This document shows, one piece after another, positions 1-7,894 of a stretch of 64,000 bases of DNA (positions within the stretch are counted from its first letter, which is position 1; each line of letters begins with the position of its first letter). Source of the stretch: Acinetobacter piscicola (GTDB lineage: Bacteria; Pseudomonadota; Gammaproteobacteria; Pseudomonadales; Moraxellaceae); NCBI RefSeq assembly GCF_015218165.1, contig NZ_CP048659.1, positions 496,001-560,000 of the forward strand. The letters are read 5' to 3'. Both the position numbers and the translations under genes were made by a program. The notes beneath the pieces are model-generated. The model was not told where the DNA came from, did no database searches, and was given only the letters and a program-made list of their open reading frames with translations.

Positions 1-1
1 A

Positions 2-592
2 TTAAGCGTACGTTCTTATATGCCACAAATGTTGGAGCGTTATCCTGTTGTGGGATGGGTACGTCCACAAAATATCCAAGTGTTGCAAGATGAAATTGAT
101 CGTTTAAAAACGCAATTGGCACAGGTAAAACACAGTCAAGCGCCGAAAGAAGCAGACCCTTTCTTGACTCTACCGAAAGTGTCTATTCACGATGTGTTTA
201 ATTTTGACTATCGGGTTCATGCTTATCAAGATGGCAATTTTAAAGAAATGAATCCCATCCGTGAAATGACATGGATTGAAATTTTAAAAGTATTATCTGT
301 AGAGTTTAGACAAAAGACCCCTGAAGATAGCTTTTCTAAAGTATTAAATGAATATCTGAATCGATCTGGTTTAGCTGATGTTCAGGTTTCGATGCCAAGA
401 GTACATGCTGTGGCACGCGCGCAAATTAATGTGCGTGCCTTACATACCATTAAACAGCAAATGCGGCAAAATGATTGGATTGTACCGATTGGTCGTGATG
501 ATCGTCAGCGTATGTTATGGCAAATTACTAGCAAAGCTTTAAGACTTCTAGAAAACTCACAAATGTTAGGTGCACGTTCTTTGATTATCTAA
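2..592 (+). CDS. C-terminal part of a probable DUF4062-family protein (5' end outside window)
   Basis: The frame is open from the window edge, so the gene begins upstream and about 196 codons are visible. The visible part starts with a YPVVGWVR segment followed by a short Leu/Gln-rich coiled coil (about residues 22-42). That order, a xxPxxGWVR motif and then a helix, is how many DUF4062 proteins end their N-terminal domain. The remaining 140 residues are soluble and mixed alpha/beta, and I do not recognise them. DUF4062 proteins have no settled biochemical role. A separate hypothetical protein starting at the ATG at 20 cannot be excluded, but no ribosome binding site precedes it. Confidence 0.5.
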   Translation, partial: LSVRSYMPQMLERYPVVGWVRPQNIQVLQDEIDRLKTQLAQVKHSQAPKEADPFLTLPKVSIHDVFNFDYRVHAYQDGNFKEMNPIREMTWIEILKVLSVEFRQKTPEDSFSKVLNEYLNRSGLADVQVSMPRVHAVARAQINVRALHTIKQQMRQNDWIVPIGRDDRQRMLWQITSKALRLLENSQMLGARSLII

Positions 593-655
593 AATTAAGG
601 ACATTTGCTTAGATATTCGGTAAGGTATAGTGAAGTCAATTAATTTGAAAATACA

Positions 656-1669
656 ATGAAGCTTGCAAAACCGAAAGTTTTAGTGATTGTTGCAAATTTA
701 GGTACGCCTGATGCGCCGACTGAGGTGGCTGTTCGGCGCTTTCTAAAACAGTTTTTGTCTGATGGGCGTGTGATTGAAATTCCCAAGTTCATTTGGCAAA
801 TTATTTTACATGCTTTTGTCTTACCATTTCGTCCTAAACGCGTTGCGCATGCTTATGCACAAGTGTGGCTAAAAGATTCTCCTATGCGAGAAATTTTGTT
901 ACAGCAAACCAGCCTATTAAAGCAGCAACTTATCGCACAAAATCCAACACTTGATCTGCATCTTGTTCCTGCGATGACGTATGGTCAACCTGGGATTACG
1001 CAAGTACTGCAAGATGCCGAGCAGCAAAAGTATGATCAAATTATTTTGTTGCCACTTTTTCCACAATATTCAGCAACATCGACTGCACCCTTGTATGATG
1101 CTGTTGCAAAATGGATCCCCACACAACGTAATTTGCCTGCACTGACCATTATTCGTGATTATTATCAACATCCTGCATATATTCAGGCTTTAGCAGACAG
1201 CGTCATTCGGTTTCAACAAGAGCATGGCTACGCTGAAAAATTATTGATGTCTTTTCATGGTATTCCACAGCCTTATGCAGATAAAGGTGATCCCTATGCA
1301 GAGCGTTGTCGTGTGACGGCACAGAAAGTTGCAGATGCTCTAAATTTAACGGATGATCAATGGCAAATTAGTTTCCAATCTCGTTTTGGTAAACAAGAAT
1401 GGGTTAAACCCTATACAGACCAAGTATTACAAGATTGGGCAGCACAAGGCGTGAAGTCAGTACAAATTATGAGTCCTGCATTTTCAGCCGACTGTTTGGA
1501 AACTTTAGAAGAATTGGCATTGCAAAATGCAGAATTATTTATGCAAGCAGGCGGGCAGTCGTATCAATATATTCCTGCATTAAATAGTGATGCTGCCCAT
1601 ATTGAATTTTTAGCTGAATTGTTACAAGCAAATTTAGATCCACTCAGTACCACATTTAAAGCGATTTGA
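656..1669 (+). CDS. hemH: Ferrochelatase
   Basis: Inserts Fe2+ into protoporphyrin IX, the last step of protohaem synthesis, in the cytoplasm or at the inner membrane. At 337 residues it has the usual bacterial length. Visible family marks are the N-terminal [10 protein letters not shown] segment, the catalytic His in MSFHGIP (about H201), and the Glu-rich ETLEELA motif near residue 285, which helps metal insertion. The ATG at 656 has only a poor Shine-Dalgarno. The coding frame fits the family start. It lies 9 bp upstream of the hydrolase gene, so the two are probably co-transcribed. Two other haem genes, hemW and hemF, are in the window but not linked. Confidence 0.96.
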   Translation: MKLAKPKVLVIVANLGTPDAPTEVAVRRFLKQFLSDGRVIEIPKFIWQIILHAFVLPFRPKRVAHAYAQVWLKDSPMREILLQQTSLLKQQLIAQNPTLDLHLVPAMTYGQPGITQVLQDAEQQKYDQIILLPLFPQYSATSTAPLYDAVAKWIPTQRNLPALTIIRDYYQHPAYIQALADSVIRFQQEHGYAEKLLMSFHGIPQPYADKGDPYAERCRVTAQKVADALNLTDDQWQISFQSRFGKQEWVKPYTDQVLQDWAAQGVKSVQIMSPAFSADCLETLEELALQNAELFMQAGGQSYQYIPALNSDAAHIEFLAELLQANLDPLSTTFKAI

Positions 1670-1678
1670 GGAAAAAAT

Positions 1679-2323
1679 ATGTTACAAGTCAAAATTGTAC
1701 CCGTCACTGCATTTGCTCAAAATTGCTCAATTGTGTGGGATTCTGAATCTAAAGAAGCGGTGTTAATTGATGCAGGTGGTGAGCCTGAAAAATTAAAGAA
1801 AGAAGTCGAAGCTTTAGGTCTAACAGTAAAAGTGTTGTGGCTGACACACGGGCATTTAGATCATGCAGGCGCTGTCGGTGCTCTGGTGAAAGATTGGAAT
1901 GTACCTGTGATTGGTCCACATAAAGAAGATGCTTTTTGGTTGGATATGATTCAAGAAGTATCAGCGCGCTATGGTTTTCCTATCCCTGAACTTGTGCAGG
2001 TCAATCAATGGTTAGAAGGTGGCGAAACGCTGAAAATAGGGGATGAAGAGTTTGAAGTACGCTTTGCACCGGGACATACACCCGGCCATGTGATGTTTTA
2101 CAATGCAAAGTATGGCGTACTGTGGACGGGTGATGTTTTATTTAAAGGTTCGATTGGGCGGACAGATTTTCCGAAAGGCAATCATCAACAGTTATTAGAC
2201 TCGATTCAACGTGAATGTTTTAGTTTGCCTGATGAAACCCAATTTATTTCTGGGCATGGACCGATGAGTACAATTGGTTTTGAAAAACAGCATAATCCAT
2301 TTGTAGCAAGTAAAGCAGGTTAA
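1679..2323 (+). CDS. Metallo-beta-lactamase-fold hydrolase, glyoxalase II-like (YcbL type)
   Basis: A 214-residue single-domain metallo-beta-lactamase fold. The zinc site is seen as THGHLDHAG (about residues 56-64), GHTPGHV (about 132-138), a metal-bridging Asp in WTGDVLF (about 155) and a late SGHGP His (about 195). The length and motif spacing match the short YcbL-like glyoxalase II relatives, which hydrolyse glutathione thioesters such as lactoylglutathione. The true substrate cannot be told from the sequence. The start codon follows GAGGAAAAAAT, a good Shine-Dalgarno, 9 bp after hemH. A strong terminator follows. Confidence 0.9.
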   Translation: MLQVKIVPVTAFAQNCSIVWDSESKEAVLIDAGGEPEKLKKEVEALGLTVKVLWLTHGHLDHAGAVGALVKDWNVPVIGPHKEDAFWLDMIQEVSARYGFPIPELVQVNQWLEGGETLKIGDEEFEVRFAPGHTPGHVMFYNAKYGVLWTGDVLFKGSIGRTDFPKGNHQQLLDSIQRECFSLPDETQFISGHGPMSTIGFEKQHNPFVASKAG

Positions 2324-2345
2324 ACTCTTCTTTTACGTTTGCCGT

Positions 2346-2396
2346 AAAAAGCTTTATTCCTTTTGGTAATAAACCTTGAGTGAATAAAGCTTTTTT
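2346..2396 (+). terminator. Rho-independent terminator after the hydrolase gene
   Basis: AAAAAGCTTTATTC pairs with GAATAAAGCTTTTTT across a 22-nt loop, and a T tract follows on the plus strand. The A run on the other side could let it also stop the small minus-strand gene at 2410-2586. Confidence 0.75.
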
Positions 2397-2409
2397 ATCA
2401 TCTATTACG

Positions 2410-2586
2410 CTATTCAAAAGGGTTAGAATTTTTTTTACGAATCTCTAAGCCGATTAAAACTGCTGCAATGATGAAAAGTATGGCAATGACAAAGAAGAGT
2501 CCATCAGAAGCGTAAAAGCCGAGGACAATAAAAAGCAAACTTAAAATAAGCGAAAGAATAAAAATAATTTTTAATACGAAAGACAT
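2410..2586 (-). CDS. Small two-helix membrane protein, 58 residues, function unknown
   Basis: Reading the minus strand from the ATG at 2586 gives 58 residues ending in TAG at 2410. The protein is two hydrophobic helices (about residues 4-24 and 30-48) joined by a short YASDG turn, with a basic IRKKN tail. This is a plausible small inner-membrane protein with its C-terminus in the cytoplasm. The Shine-Dalgarno is weak (GAGAAAAATT before ATG). It stands alone between convergent terminators and yacG. Continuous hydrophobic periodicity over the whole frame argues for real coding. I recognise no family. Confidence 0.55.
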   Translation of the reverse strand: MSFVLKIIFILSLILSLLFIVLGFYASDGLFFVIAILFIIAAVLIGLEIRKKNSNPFE

Positions 2587-2711
2587 AATTTTTCTCGAGT
2601 GAAGTCACATTATTTTTAAAATAAAACAGCAATAATTTGAAAATATGGTTAAGTTATAATACAAAGTGCATCAGTTGCTCTTGTTATATTGTAATGAAAT
2701 ATTGCCCGTAC

Positions 2712-2879
2712 TTATGAGTCTTCAGCTTGCGGGGCATCTTCTGTCGGTAATTTATAATCTTCACTAGCCCAAGCACCCAGATCAATGAGTTTACAACGAT
2801 CTGAACAAAATGGACGAAACTCATTATTTTCCCAAGTCGTTGGCTCACCACAACGTGGGCATGGAAAAGTGCGTGGCAT
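2712..2879 (-). CDS. yacG: DNA gyrase inhibitor / zinc-binding protein YacG
   Basis: A 55-residue protein with a treble-clef zinc site: CPRCG (about residues 7-11) and CSDRC (about 24-28), then the typical KLIDLGAW stretch and an acidic tail. In E. coli, YacG binds GyrB and blocks DNA binding by gyrase. The ATG at 2879 is chosen over longer frames because GAGGAAC lies 6 nt upstream and the family begins just before the first CxxC. It is divergent from the methyltransferase gene at 2967. Confidence 0.92.
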   Translation of the reverse strand: MPRTFPCPRCGEPTTWENNEFRPFCSDRCKLIDLGAWASEDYKLPTEDAPQAEDS

Positions 2880-2966
2880 GATTTGTTCCTCATTTTGAAA
2901 AGTGAAATAGGCAAAGTGCGTGAGACTTGCTAGACTTGTGCCGATTTTTCTTAGTTTGATCTGATT

Positions 2967-3620
2967 ATGCCGATTCGTCAATTTCAAGCGCAGCGTATGC
3001 ATGCTCCCCGTGATTTTCAACCGATTGAAAATAATCCTATTTGTATAGAAATTGGCGCAGGCAAGGGTAAACATGCATTGCTGTTTTCAGGACAACATCC
3101 TGATTTAAAACTCATTGCGGTTGAAAGGACACGAGAAAAATTTTTAGCCATGCAAAAACAGCATCAGCTTGAAGGACAAGCCAATTTAACCACAATTCAT
3201 GCAGATGCTTTACCGTGGGTGGTACATGCCTTGTATCCACAACAAGTACAACAATTCTTTATTTTATATCCGAATCCTGAACCACATAATCCTGCTCAGC
3301 GTTGGTTAAATATGCCATTTTTTGAATTTCTAATTTCACGCTTGCAGTATAACGGTACAGTGACATTGGCAAGTAATATTCCCGAATATATTGCAGAAGC
3401 AGAGCAACAACTCAAGGATATTTGGAAATTGCCTTATGAAAAACAGGTGATTGCACAGGATTCAGCACGTACGCATTTTGAAGTGAAATATTTAGCGCGT
3501 GGTGAATTGTGTCAACAGTTGGTCATTTCTAAGCCTGAAAACTATGTCACTCGCTTTGATGATTTTCAGCCTTTACAAGGTCAAAATGTACAAGTGACTG
3601 AGCTTACAGATGAGGAATAA
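2967..3620 (+). CDS. TrmB-like SAM-dependent methyltransferase, divergent
   Basis: A 217-residue Rossmann methyltransferase. The SAM-binding motif is [13 protein letters not shown] (about residues 26-38), followed by an acidic strand end (AVERT) and HADALPW. It aligns with the tRNA m7G46 methyltransferase family, but the signature FPDPWPKKRHHKRR is replaced by [14 protein letters not shown], and the C-terminal TKFExRG becomes [11 protein letters not shown]. It may therefore be a paralogue with another substrate rather than canonical TrmB. Its last 11 bp overlap the flavoprotein gene, implying translational coupling. Confidence 0.75.
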   Translation: MPIRQFQAQRMHAPRDFQPIENNPICIEIGAGKGKHALLFSGQHPDLKLIAVERTREKFLAMQKQHQLEGQANLTTIHADALPWVVHALYPQQVQQFFILYPNPEPHNPAQRWLNMPFFEFLISRLQYNGTVTLASNIPEYIAEAEQQLKDIWKLPYEKQVIAQDSARTHFEVKYLARGELCQQLVISKPENYVTRFDDFQPLQGQNVQVTELTDEE

Positions 3621-4824
3621 GCGAATTGCCATTGTTGGGGCAGGACCTGCAGGCTTAATGGCTGCGGAAGTACTCAGTGCATTTGATTATGACGTGCATG
3701 TCTTTGAGCAAAAGCCTTCAGCAGCACGTAAGTTTTTGATGGCAGGGAAAACAGGGCTGAATATTTCCCATGCCGAGCCTATAGCACAATTTTTACAACG
3801 TTATGATCAGGTGCAATGGTTAAGTCCTTGGATCAAACAATGGGATGCAAATTGGATTCAAGCATGGATGCAGGATTTAGGGATTGAGTCTTATGTCGGG
3901 ACGTCAGGGCGGATCTTCCCGATTGAAATGAAAGCTGCACCTTTGCTTCGATCATGGTTAAAACGTTTGATGGAACAGAAGGTTAAATTTCATTATCGTC
4001 ATCAAATTTTGGATTTAAAACACCAGACTTTAAGCATTCAAAATTTAAAATCAGAACAGATATTTGAACAAAATTTTGATGCAATTGTTCTTGCTTGTGG
4101 CGCAGTATCATGGTCACGCCTAGGGAGTGACGGTGCATGGCAAAAATGGTTAGATGCGAATGAAATAGAACCCTTTCAAGCAAGCAATGCGGGCGTTGAA
4201 AGAGCTTGGTCGACGTTTATGCAACCTGTATTAGGGCAACCGTTGAAACGTGTTGAAGCATGGGTAAAAGGACAGTCTAAGACGCAGGGTGATATTGTCA
4301 TCACCCATTATGGTTTGGAAAGTGGGTTGATTTATAAACAAGGTCGGGCTTTGCGTGCTTTACAAAAGCAGGAGCAGGCTTTAACACTATATTTAGATTT
4401 ATTGCCTGATTTAAGCCTTGCGCAATTGATACAAAAATTACAACCCTCAAGAAAACAATCTACTGCGAATATTTGGCGTAAAGCAGGTTTGGATGTTGCT
4501 AAAGCCAGTTTAGTGCGTGAAATCGTCGATAAATCTTTGTGGAATCAAGTCGAAACGTTAGCGCATGAGATTAAGCATTTGAAAATTGAGCTGTCAGGTT
4601 TTCGTCCCATTGAGGAAGCGATCAGTTGTGCTGGCGGTGTCAGAAAAACGGGATTGAATGAGTATTTACAGCTCAAATCCAATTCATCTGTATTTTGTTG
4701 TGGGGAAATGTTGGATTGGGATGCACCTACAGGCGGCTATTTGTTGACGGCTTGTTTTGCGACAGGGCGTGCAGCAGGGCAAGGTGTACATCAATATTTA
4801 AGCCATGATGCAAAAATTGTATAA
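3610..4824 (+). CDS. NAD(P)/FAD-dependent oxidoreductase, HI0933/BaiN-like (TIGR03862 type)
   Basis: A 404-residue flavoprotein. An N-terminal dinucleotide-binding GAGPAGLMAAE (about residues 10-20) leads to the family-specific ARKFLMAGKTGLNISH (about 39-54). A GGVRKTGLNEYL and a C-terminal GEMLDWDAPTGGYLL close the FAD site. The domain arrangement and length fit the HI0933-like family, whose reactions are largely unknown. The start overlaps the end of the methyltransferase gene by 11 bp, so the two form a unit. Role: oxidoreductase, substrate not deducible. Confidence 0.85.
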   Translation: MRNKRIAIVGAGPAGLMAAEVLSAFDYDVHVFEQKPSAARKFLMAGKTGLNISHAEPIAQFLQRYDQVQWLSPWIKQWDANWIQAWMQDLGIESYVGTSGRIFPIEMKAAPLLRSWLKRLMEQKVKFHYRHQILDLKHQTLSIQNLKSEQIFEQNFDAIVLACGAVSWSRLGSDGAWQKWLDANEIEPFQASNAGVERAWSTFMQPVLGQPLKRVEAWVKGQSKTQGDIVITHYGLESGLIYKQGRALRALQKQEQALTLYLDLLPDLSLAQLIQKLQPSRKQSTANIWRKAGLDVAKASLVREIVDKSLWNQVETLAHEIKHLKIELSGFRPIEEAISCAGGVRKTGLNEYLQLKSNSSVFCCGEMLDWDAPTGGYLLTACFATGRAAGQGVHQYLSHDAKIV

Positions 4825-4892
4825 GATTAAATTTAGATTAACTTTCCAAATATATGCTACTTTGAAATGGTTTGATATGAAGAGAGAAAGGC

Positions 4893-5303
4893 ATGTCTGC
4901 TGAAAAATTATATACAGGAAGTTGTTTGTGTGGCGGGATTCATTATGAAATTCATGGTGAAATTGGTGACCTTATCGAGTGTCATTGCAAGCGTTGCCGT
5001 AAAGCCAATGGGACAGCCTTTGCCACCAACGCCCCGATTCAAAAAGCTGATTTTAAAATTGTCAAAGGTGAAGCTTTACTGAAAAAGTTTGCTTCTACAC
5101 CAACCACAGAACGCTGTTTTTGTGCTGAGTGTGGTTCACCGATTATCAGCATTAAAGCCGAAACGCCTGATACTTATCGTTTAAGAATTGGGACGTTAGA
5201 TACCCCACTTGAGCATAAGCCGACTATGCACATTTTTGCTGCTTATAAAGCAGAGTGGGACACGATTTGTGATGGTTTGCCACAGTATGATGAACGACCT
5301 TAA
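4893..5303 (+). CDS. GFA-family (glutathione-dependent formaldehyde-activating-like) zinc protein
   Basis: 136 residues with the GFA cysteine pattern: GSCLCGGIHYE (about residues 9-19), ECHCKRCRKANG (about 30-41), and a later CFCAECGSP (about 70-78). These bind structural zinc. Despite the family name, most GFA proteins have no proven formaldehyde activity, so only the family can be assigned. The start is preceded by AGAGAAAGGC. The gene is monocistronic by spacing. Confidence 0.88.
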   Translation: MSAEKLYTGSCLCGGIHYEIHGEIGDLIECHCKRCRKANGTAFATNAPIQKADFKIVKGEALLKKFASTPTTERCFCAECGSPIISIKAETPDTYRLRIGTLDTPLEHKPTMHIFAAYKAEWDTICDGLPQYDERP

Positions 5304-5356
5304 TGGGGTGAATTAAAGAGTCAAATCACATCATAATCATCATTTATTTTAATTAC

Positions 5357-5405
5357 ATTCCTCCCTTGCAAAGCAGTGTTTTTCGCCTTTTAAAAAGGGA
5401 GGAAT
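5357..5405. repeat. Inverted repeat between convergent genes
   Basis: ATTCCTCCCTT and AAGGGAGGAAT are perfect 11-bp arms separated by 27 bp. The repeat lies between the convergent GFA and HopJ-like genes. It lacks a U tract on either strand, so it may be a weak terminator or an intergenic repeat. Confidence 0.5.
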
Positions 5406-5418
5406 AACCTGTGTAGGG

Positions 5419-5751
5419 TTATTTTGCAGTTAAAGCGTTACCTTCAAACTTGATGCCTTCCCAACCATTTTGCATAAACTGACGAATGTTTTGGTGGTCT
5501 GTTGCTTCAGGGCTTGCCAAAACAGCAGCATAATGTTCAGCAAATAAACTCAAGGTTTGTGCCTGATCCAATCCATTTAGCTGAGCAAATGAAAAGACCT
5601 TTGCACTGCCTTGGTTTTCTGTTGAAGCATTGTGCTGTTGGCCATTTTGAAAGGCAGTTGGGGTGTGTGTATAGCGTGCTTCAATAAATGCCAATACATC
5701 TGAAAATTGGGCTTCGCCTGCTGCAAGTTGTGTCAAAAGTGGGTGGGTCAT
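5419..5751 (-). CDS. HopJ type III effector-like domain protein
   Basis: A 110-residue soluble protein matching the HopJ family pattern: a FSDVLAFIEARYTHTPTAF segment near residues 16-34, KVFSFAQLNGL, and a conserved C-terminal FMQNGWEGIKFEG. Despite the name, these short proteins are common in free-living bacteria without type III secretion and have no established role. No signal peptide or membrane segment is visible. GGAAATT upstream may serve as a weak ribosome binding site. Confidence 0.8.
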   Translation of the reverse strand: MTHPLLTQLAAGEAQFSDVLAFIEARYTHTPTAFQNGQQHNASTENQGSAKVFSFAQLNGLDQAQTLSLFAEHYAAVLASPEATDHQNIRQFMQNGWEGIKFEGNALTAK

Positions 5752-5909
5752 TTTTTAATTTCCAAAAGGGTCTAAAATTGAATACTGCGCTATGATAGCG
5801 AAAATGTATTAAAATCGACATGCTCTGCGATTAAAATGAATAGACATTGCTTTTTTTGTTAATATCAAAACAGGATAGCAATCGCTCAAATAAGATTTTA
5901 AATTACCCT

Positions 5910-6821
5910 ATGAATCGCCATTTATTTAAATTTAAACAAGAAAAAATATTTTTCCGCTTATTTTCACGATTATTGCAATCTCCCATTTTGTTGATTTTAC
6001 GCCGTTATTTAATGCGTTTTTCACCGTTTTTACGTTTAGAAAGCCAAGCAACAGATACCGTTTATATGTCATGGTTGGTGGATGTTGATTTGGTGAAGCA
6101 ACGCTTTCCTGAGCCGATTCGTTTATGGGAGCATCAAGGAAAAACCATTTTTAGTATTTTGTTTTATCATCACCATCACTTTGGCTTACATTGTTTTGGT
6201 CCTGCTCGGAAAATATTTCCTTCTCCACATCAGAGTAATTGGCGCTTTTATTTGGCAGCAGATTTACTCCCTAAAACAGTGATTTTTGAGCAAATCGTGG
6301 TAGATAAAATGTTGCATGTCATGGGTGGGCGTATGTTGAGTGATGCGATGCCCGCACAATATGATCCAAATTTTGTACACCATGTTGAGCAAGGAGAGGC
6401 GCATTTAAAGATTCATGCCAAAATCAATATGGATGAACGTTATTGCTTAGATGTAAAACTGAAAAATACGGTTGAGCAGCCGTTACAAGGGGATTGGGCT
6501 AATGTTTTTCCAACATGGGATGACGCTTTAGAATTTTTTGTGCCACAAGAGCATGTTTGGGTAGAGTGTGTTGATCAGCCACAACAGCTTTCTCAGGGTA
6601 ATATTCAAATTGTCAGTGATTTTGCACAAATTCGTCCTTTAGAAATACAAGAAATTGATTGTCCACTGCTTGCAGAGTTTGGGATTGATGCACAAAGTAA
6701 AGCCTTATGCTTTTTTATTCCACATTTAGATTTTCATGTATTGGGCGAAAATCCTGTTGAATCTATATCGAATGAAACTGAGGTCAATGCATCAGTAGAT
6801 ATGAAAAAGACAGAAAAATAA
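5910..6821 (+). CDS. DUF2071-like (YqjF/COG3361) protein, function unknown
   Basis: 303 residues from the ATG at 5910. The frame stays open 63 bp further upstream, but that part looks like leader. The body contains the VDVDLVKQRFPEPIRLWEHQGK segment followed by a His-rich YHHHHFG and SNWRFYL, resembling DUF2071 proteins. These are beta-rich, of acetoacetate decarboxylase-like fold, with no settled substrate. The C-terminal 40 residues are acidic and probably disordered. The assignment rests on pattern resemblance only. Confidence 0.5.
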   Translation: MNRHLFKFKQEKIFFRLFSRLLQSPILLILRRYLMRFSPFLRLESQATDTVYMSWLVDVDLVKQRFPEPIRLWEHQGKTIFSILFYHHHHFGLHCFGPARKIFPSPHQSNWRFYLAADLLPKTVIFEQIVVDKMLHVMGGRMLSDAMPAQYDPNFVHHVEQGEAHLKIHAKINMDERYCLDVKLKNTVEQPLQGDWANVFPTWDDALEFFVPQEHVWVECVDQPQQLSQGNIQIVSDFAQIRPLEIQEIDCPLLAEFGIDAQSKALCFFIPHLDFHVLGENPVESISNETEVNASVDMKKTEK

Positions 6822-6965
6822 TGAGAAGGGCATGACAGCTTAAAATTAAATGATTGTTCTTGTTTGAGTTGCATGGTTTTAAATCAACAACCTGATTAGA
6901 TTCTTGATGAGCCAAGTGCTATTCTGTGGATAACATTGGATTTATACACACGTGGGACGATTGAA

Positions 6966-7346
6966 ATGAATTGGTTATTGGTCGCATGTGGGGGTGCAAT
7001 CGGTGCAAGCTTACGCTATGGTGCAGGACTCATCATTGTTAAACCCCAGAGTTTATTTCCATGGGCAACATGGTCGATTAATCTCTTAGGTTGCTTTTTA
7101 GCAGGGGTGTTTTTTGCATTTACACAGAAATATCCAATTTTACAGCAAGAAACGCGTCTCTTTTTAATGGTCGGAATTTTGGGTGGTTTTACCACATTTT
7201 CTAGCTTTGGTTTGGAGACATTTCAGCTCATTCGTCAAGGACAATTTCCACTTGCTTTGGCATATACCATTTCAAGCGTCATTGTTGGTCTTATTTGTTT
7301 AGCCATCGGTTTTTATCTGTTTCAAATGATGTTAAATGGAAAATAA
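6966..7346 (+). CDS. crcB: Fluoride ion channel FluC/CrcB
   Basis: A 126-residue protein with four transmembrane helices. It carries GGAIGASLRYG (about residues 9-19), a helix-2 NLLGCFLAG, and GGFTTFSSFGLE (about 70-81), the phenylalanine and polar-track signature of dual-topology fluoride exporters. The ATG at 6966 fits the family start; an earlier in-frame start at 6936 adds ten polar residues and is less likely. No fluoride-riboswitch consensus could be found in the 140 bp upstream. Confidence 0.92.
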   Translation: MNWLLVACGGAIGASLRYGAGLIIVKPQSLFPWATWSINLLGCFLAGVFFAFTQKYPILQQETRLFLMVGILGGFTTFSSFGLETFQLIRQGQFPLALAYTISSVIVGLICLAIGFYLFQMMLNGK

Positions 7347-7377
7347 AAAAAAGCCTAAAGGGAGGAGTGCTTTAGGC
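7343..7377 (-). terminator. Terminator of the L31 type B gene
   Basis: On the minus strand GCCTAAAG and CTTTAGGC form an 8-bp stem followed by a run of eight or more T. It lies between the stop codons of the convergent crcB and L31 genes. Confidence 0.8.
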
Positions 7378-7415
7378 TACAGTGAATAAATTAAACTCAA
7401 ATATGTGGGTGAAAA

Positions 7416-7664
7416 TTAGCGTTTAAAACGTGCAAAACGTTTGTTAAAGCTTGCAATACGTCCTTCATTGTTGATTTGACGGACTTCACCTGTGTAGAAC
7501 GGATGCGAAGCACTTGAAATATCCAAGGCCACATAAGGATATTCTTGCCCTTCGTATTCACGTATTTGCTTGGTCTGAATCGTACTGCCAATCACAAAGT
7601 ACGCATTGGCATTGGTGTCGTGGAATAAAACTTGGCGGTATTCAGGATGGATGTTAGGACGCAT
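7416..7664 (-). CDS. rpmE2: 50S ribosomal protein L31 type B (zinc-independent)
   Basis: 82 residues starting [10 protein letters not shown], the type B hallmark, and ending [10 protein letters not shown]. There are no cysteines, so this is the C-minus paralogue that can replace zinc-binding L31 when zinc is scarce, freeing zinc from ribosomes. ATG 7664 is preferred over the in-frame TTG at 7676 because GGAGAATAAT gives well-spaced Shine-Dalgarno pairing. A Zur-type palindrome 31 bp upstream predicts induction on zinc starvation. Confidence 0.95.
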   Translation of the reverse strand: MRPNIHPEYRQVLFHDTNANAYFVIGSTIQTKQIREYEGQEYPYVALDISSASHPFYTGEVRQINNEGRIASFNKRFARFKR

Positions 7665-7694
7665 ATTATTCTCCAATAAATTTTTTTGATAAAA

Positions 7695-7716
7695 GAAATG
7701 TTATAACATAACATTT
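7695..7716 (-). promoter_or_regulatory. Zur-type operator upstream of rpmE2
   Basis: GAAATGTTATA followed by ACATAACATTT is a near-perfect match to the gammaproteobacterial Zur palindrome (GAAATGTTATA-N-TATAACATTTC). It is centred about 40 bp upstream of the L31 type B start codon. Zur repression of C-minus ribosomal paralogues is established in several bacteria. Occupancy here is inferred. Confidence 0.8.
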
Positions 7717-7781
7717 AAAATGTAAAGTGCATTCTAAGTTTGTTAAGGACCATGTTGAAAAGATGAGTCAAAAAATAAGGC

Positions 7782-7825
7782 AAAAAAAAAGAAGCCTAAG
7801 CAGGAGGATAGTTTGCTTAGACTTC
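7782..7825 (-). terminator. Terminator of the ABC1/UbiB kinase gene
   Basis: GAAGTCTAAGCA and TGCTTAGGCTTC form a 12-bp stem with one mismatch on the minus strand, followed by nine T. Confidence 0.75.
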
Positions 7826-7894
7826 AAAATATGGTTTTACTTTAATCGGAGCTGCTTAAAAAATAATTAACTAAACATGAATAAAATCTTAATT

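Noticed and set aside
2684..2914. Alternative minus-strand frame overlapping yacG
   Set aside because: It competes with yacG, which has zinc motifs and a good Shine-Dalgarno; the other frame has no family features.
6822..6965. Fluoride riboswitch upstream of the crcB gene
   Set aside because: The conserved GGNGAUGG...GCUGAUG...CUCC elements of the crcB motif could not be found in the 140 bp upstream.
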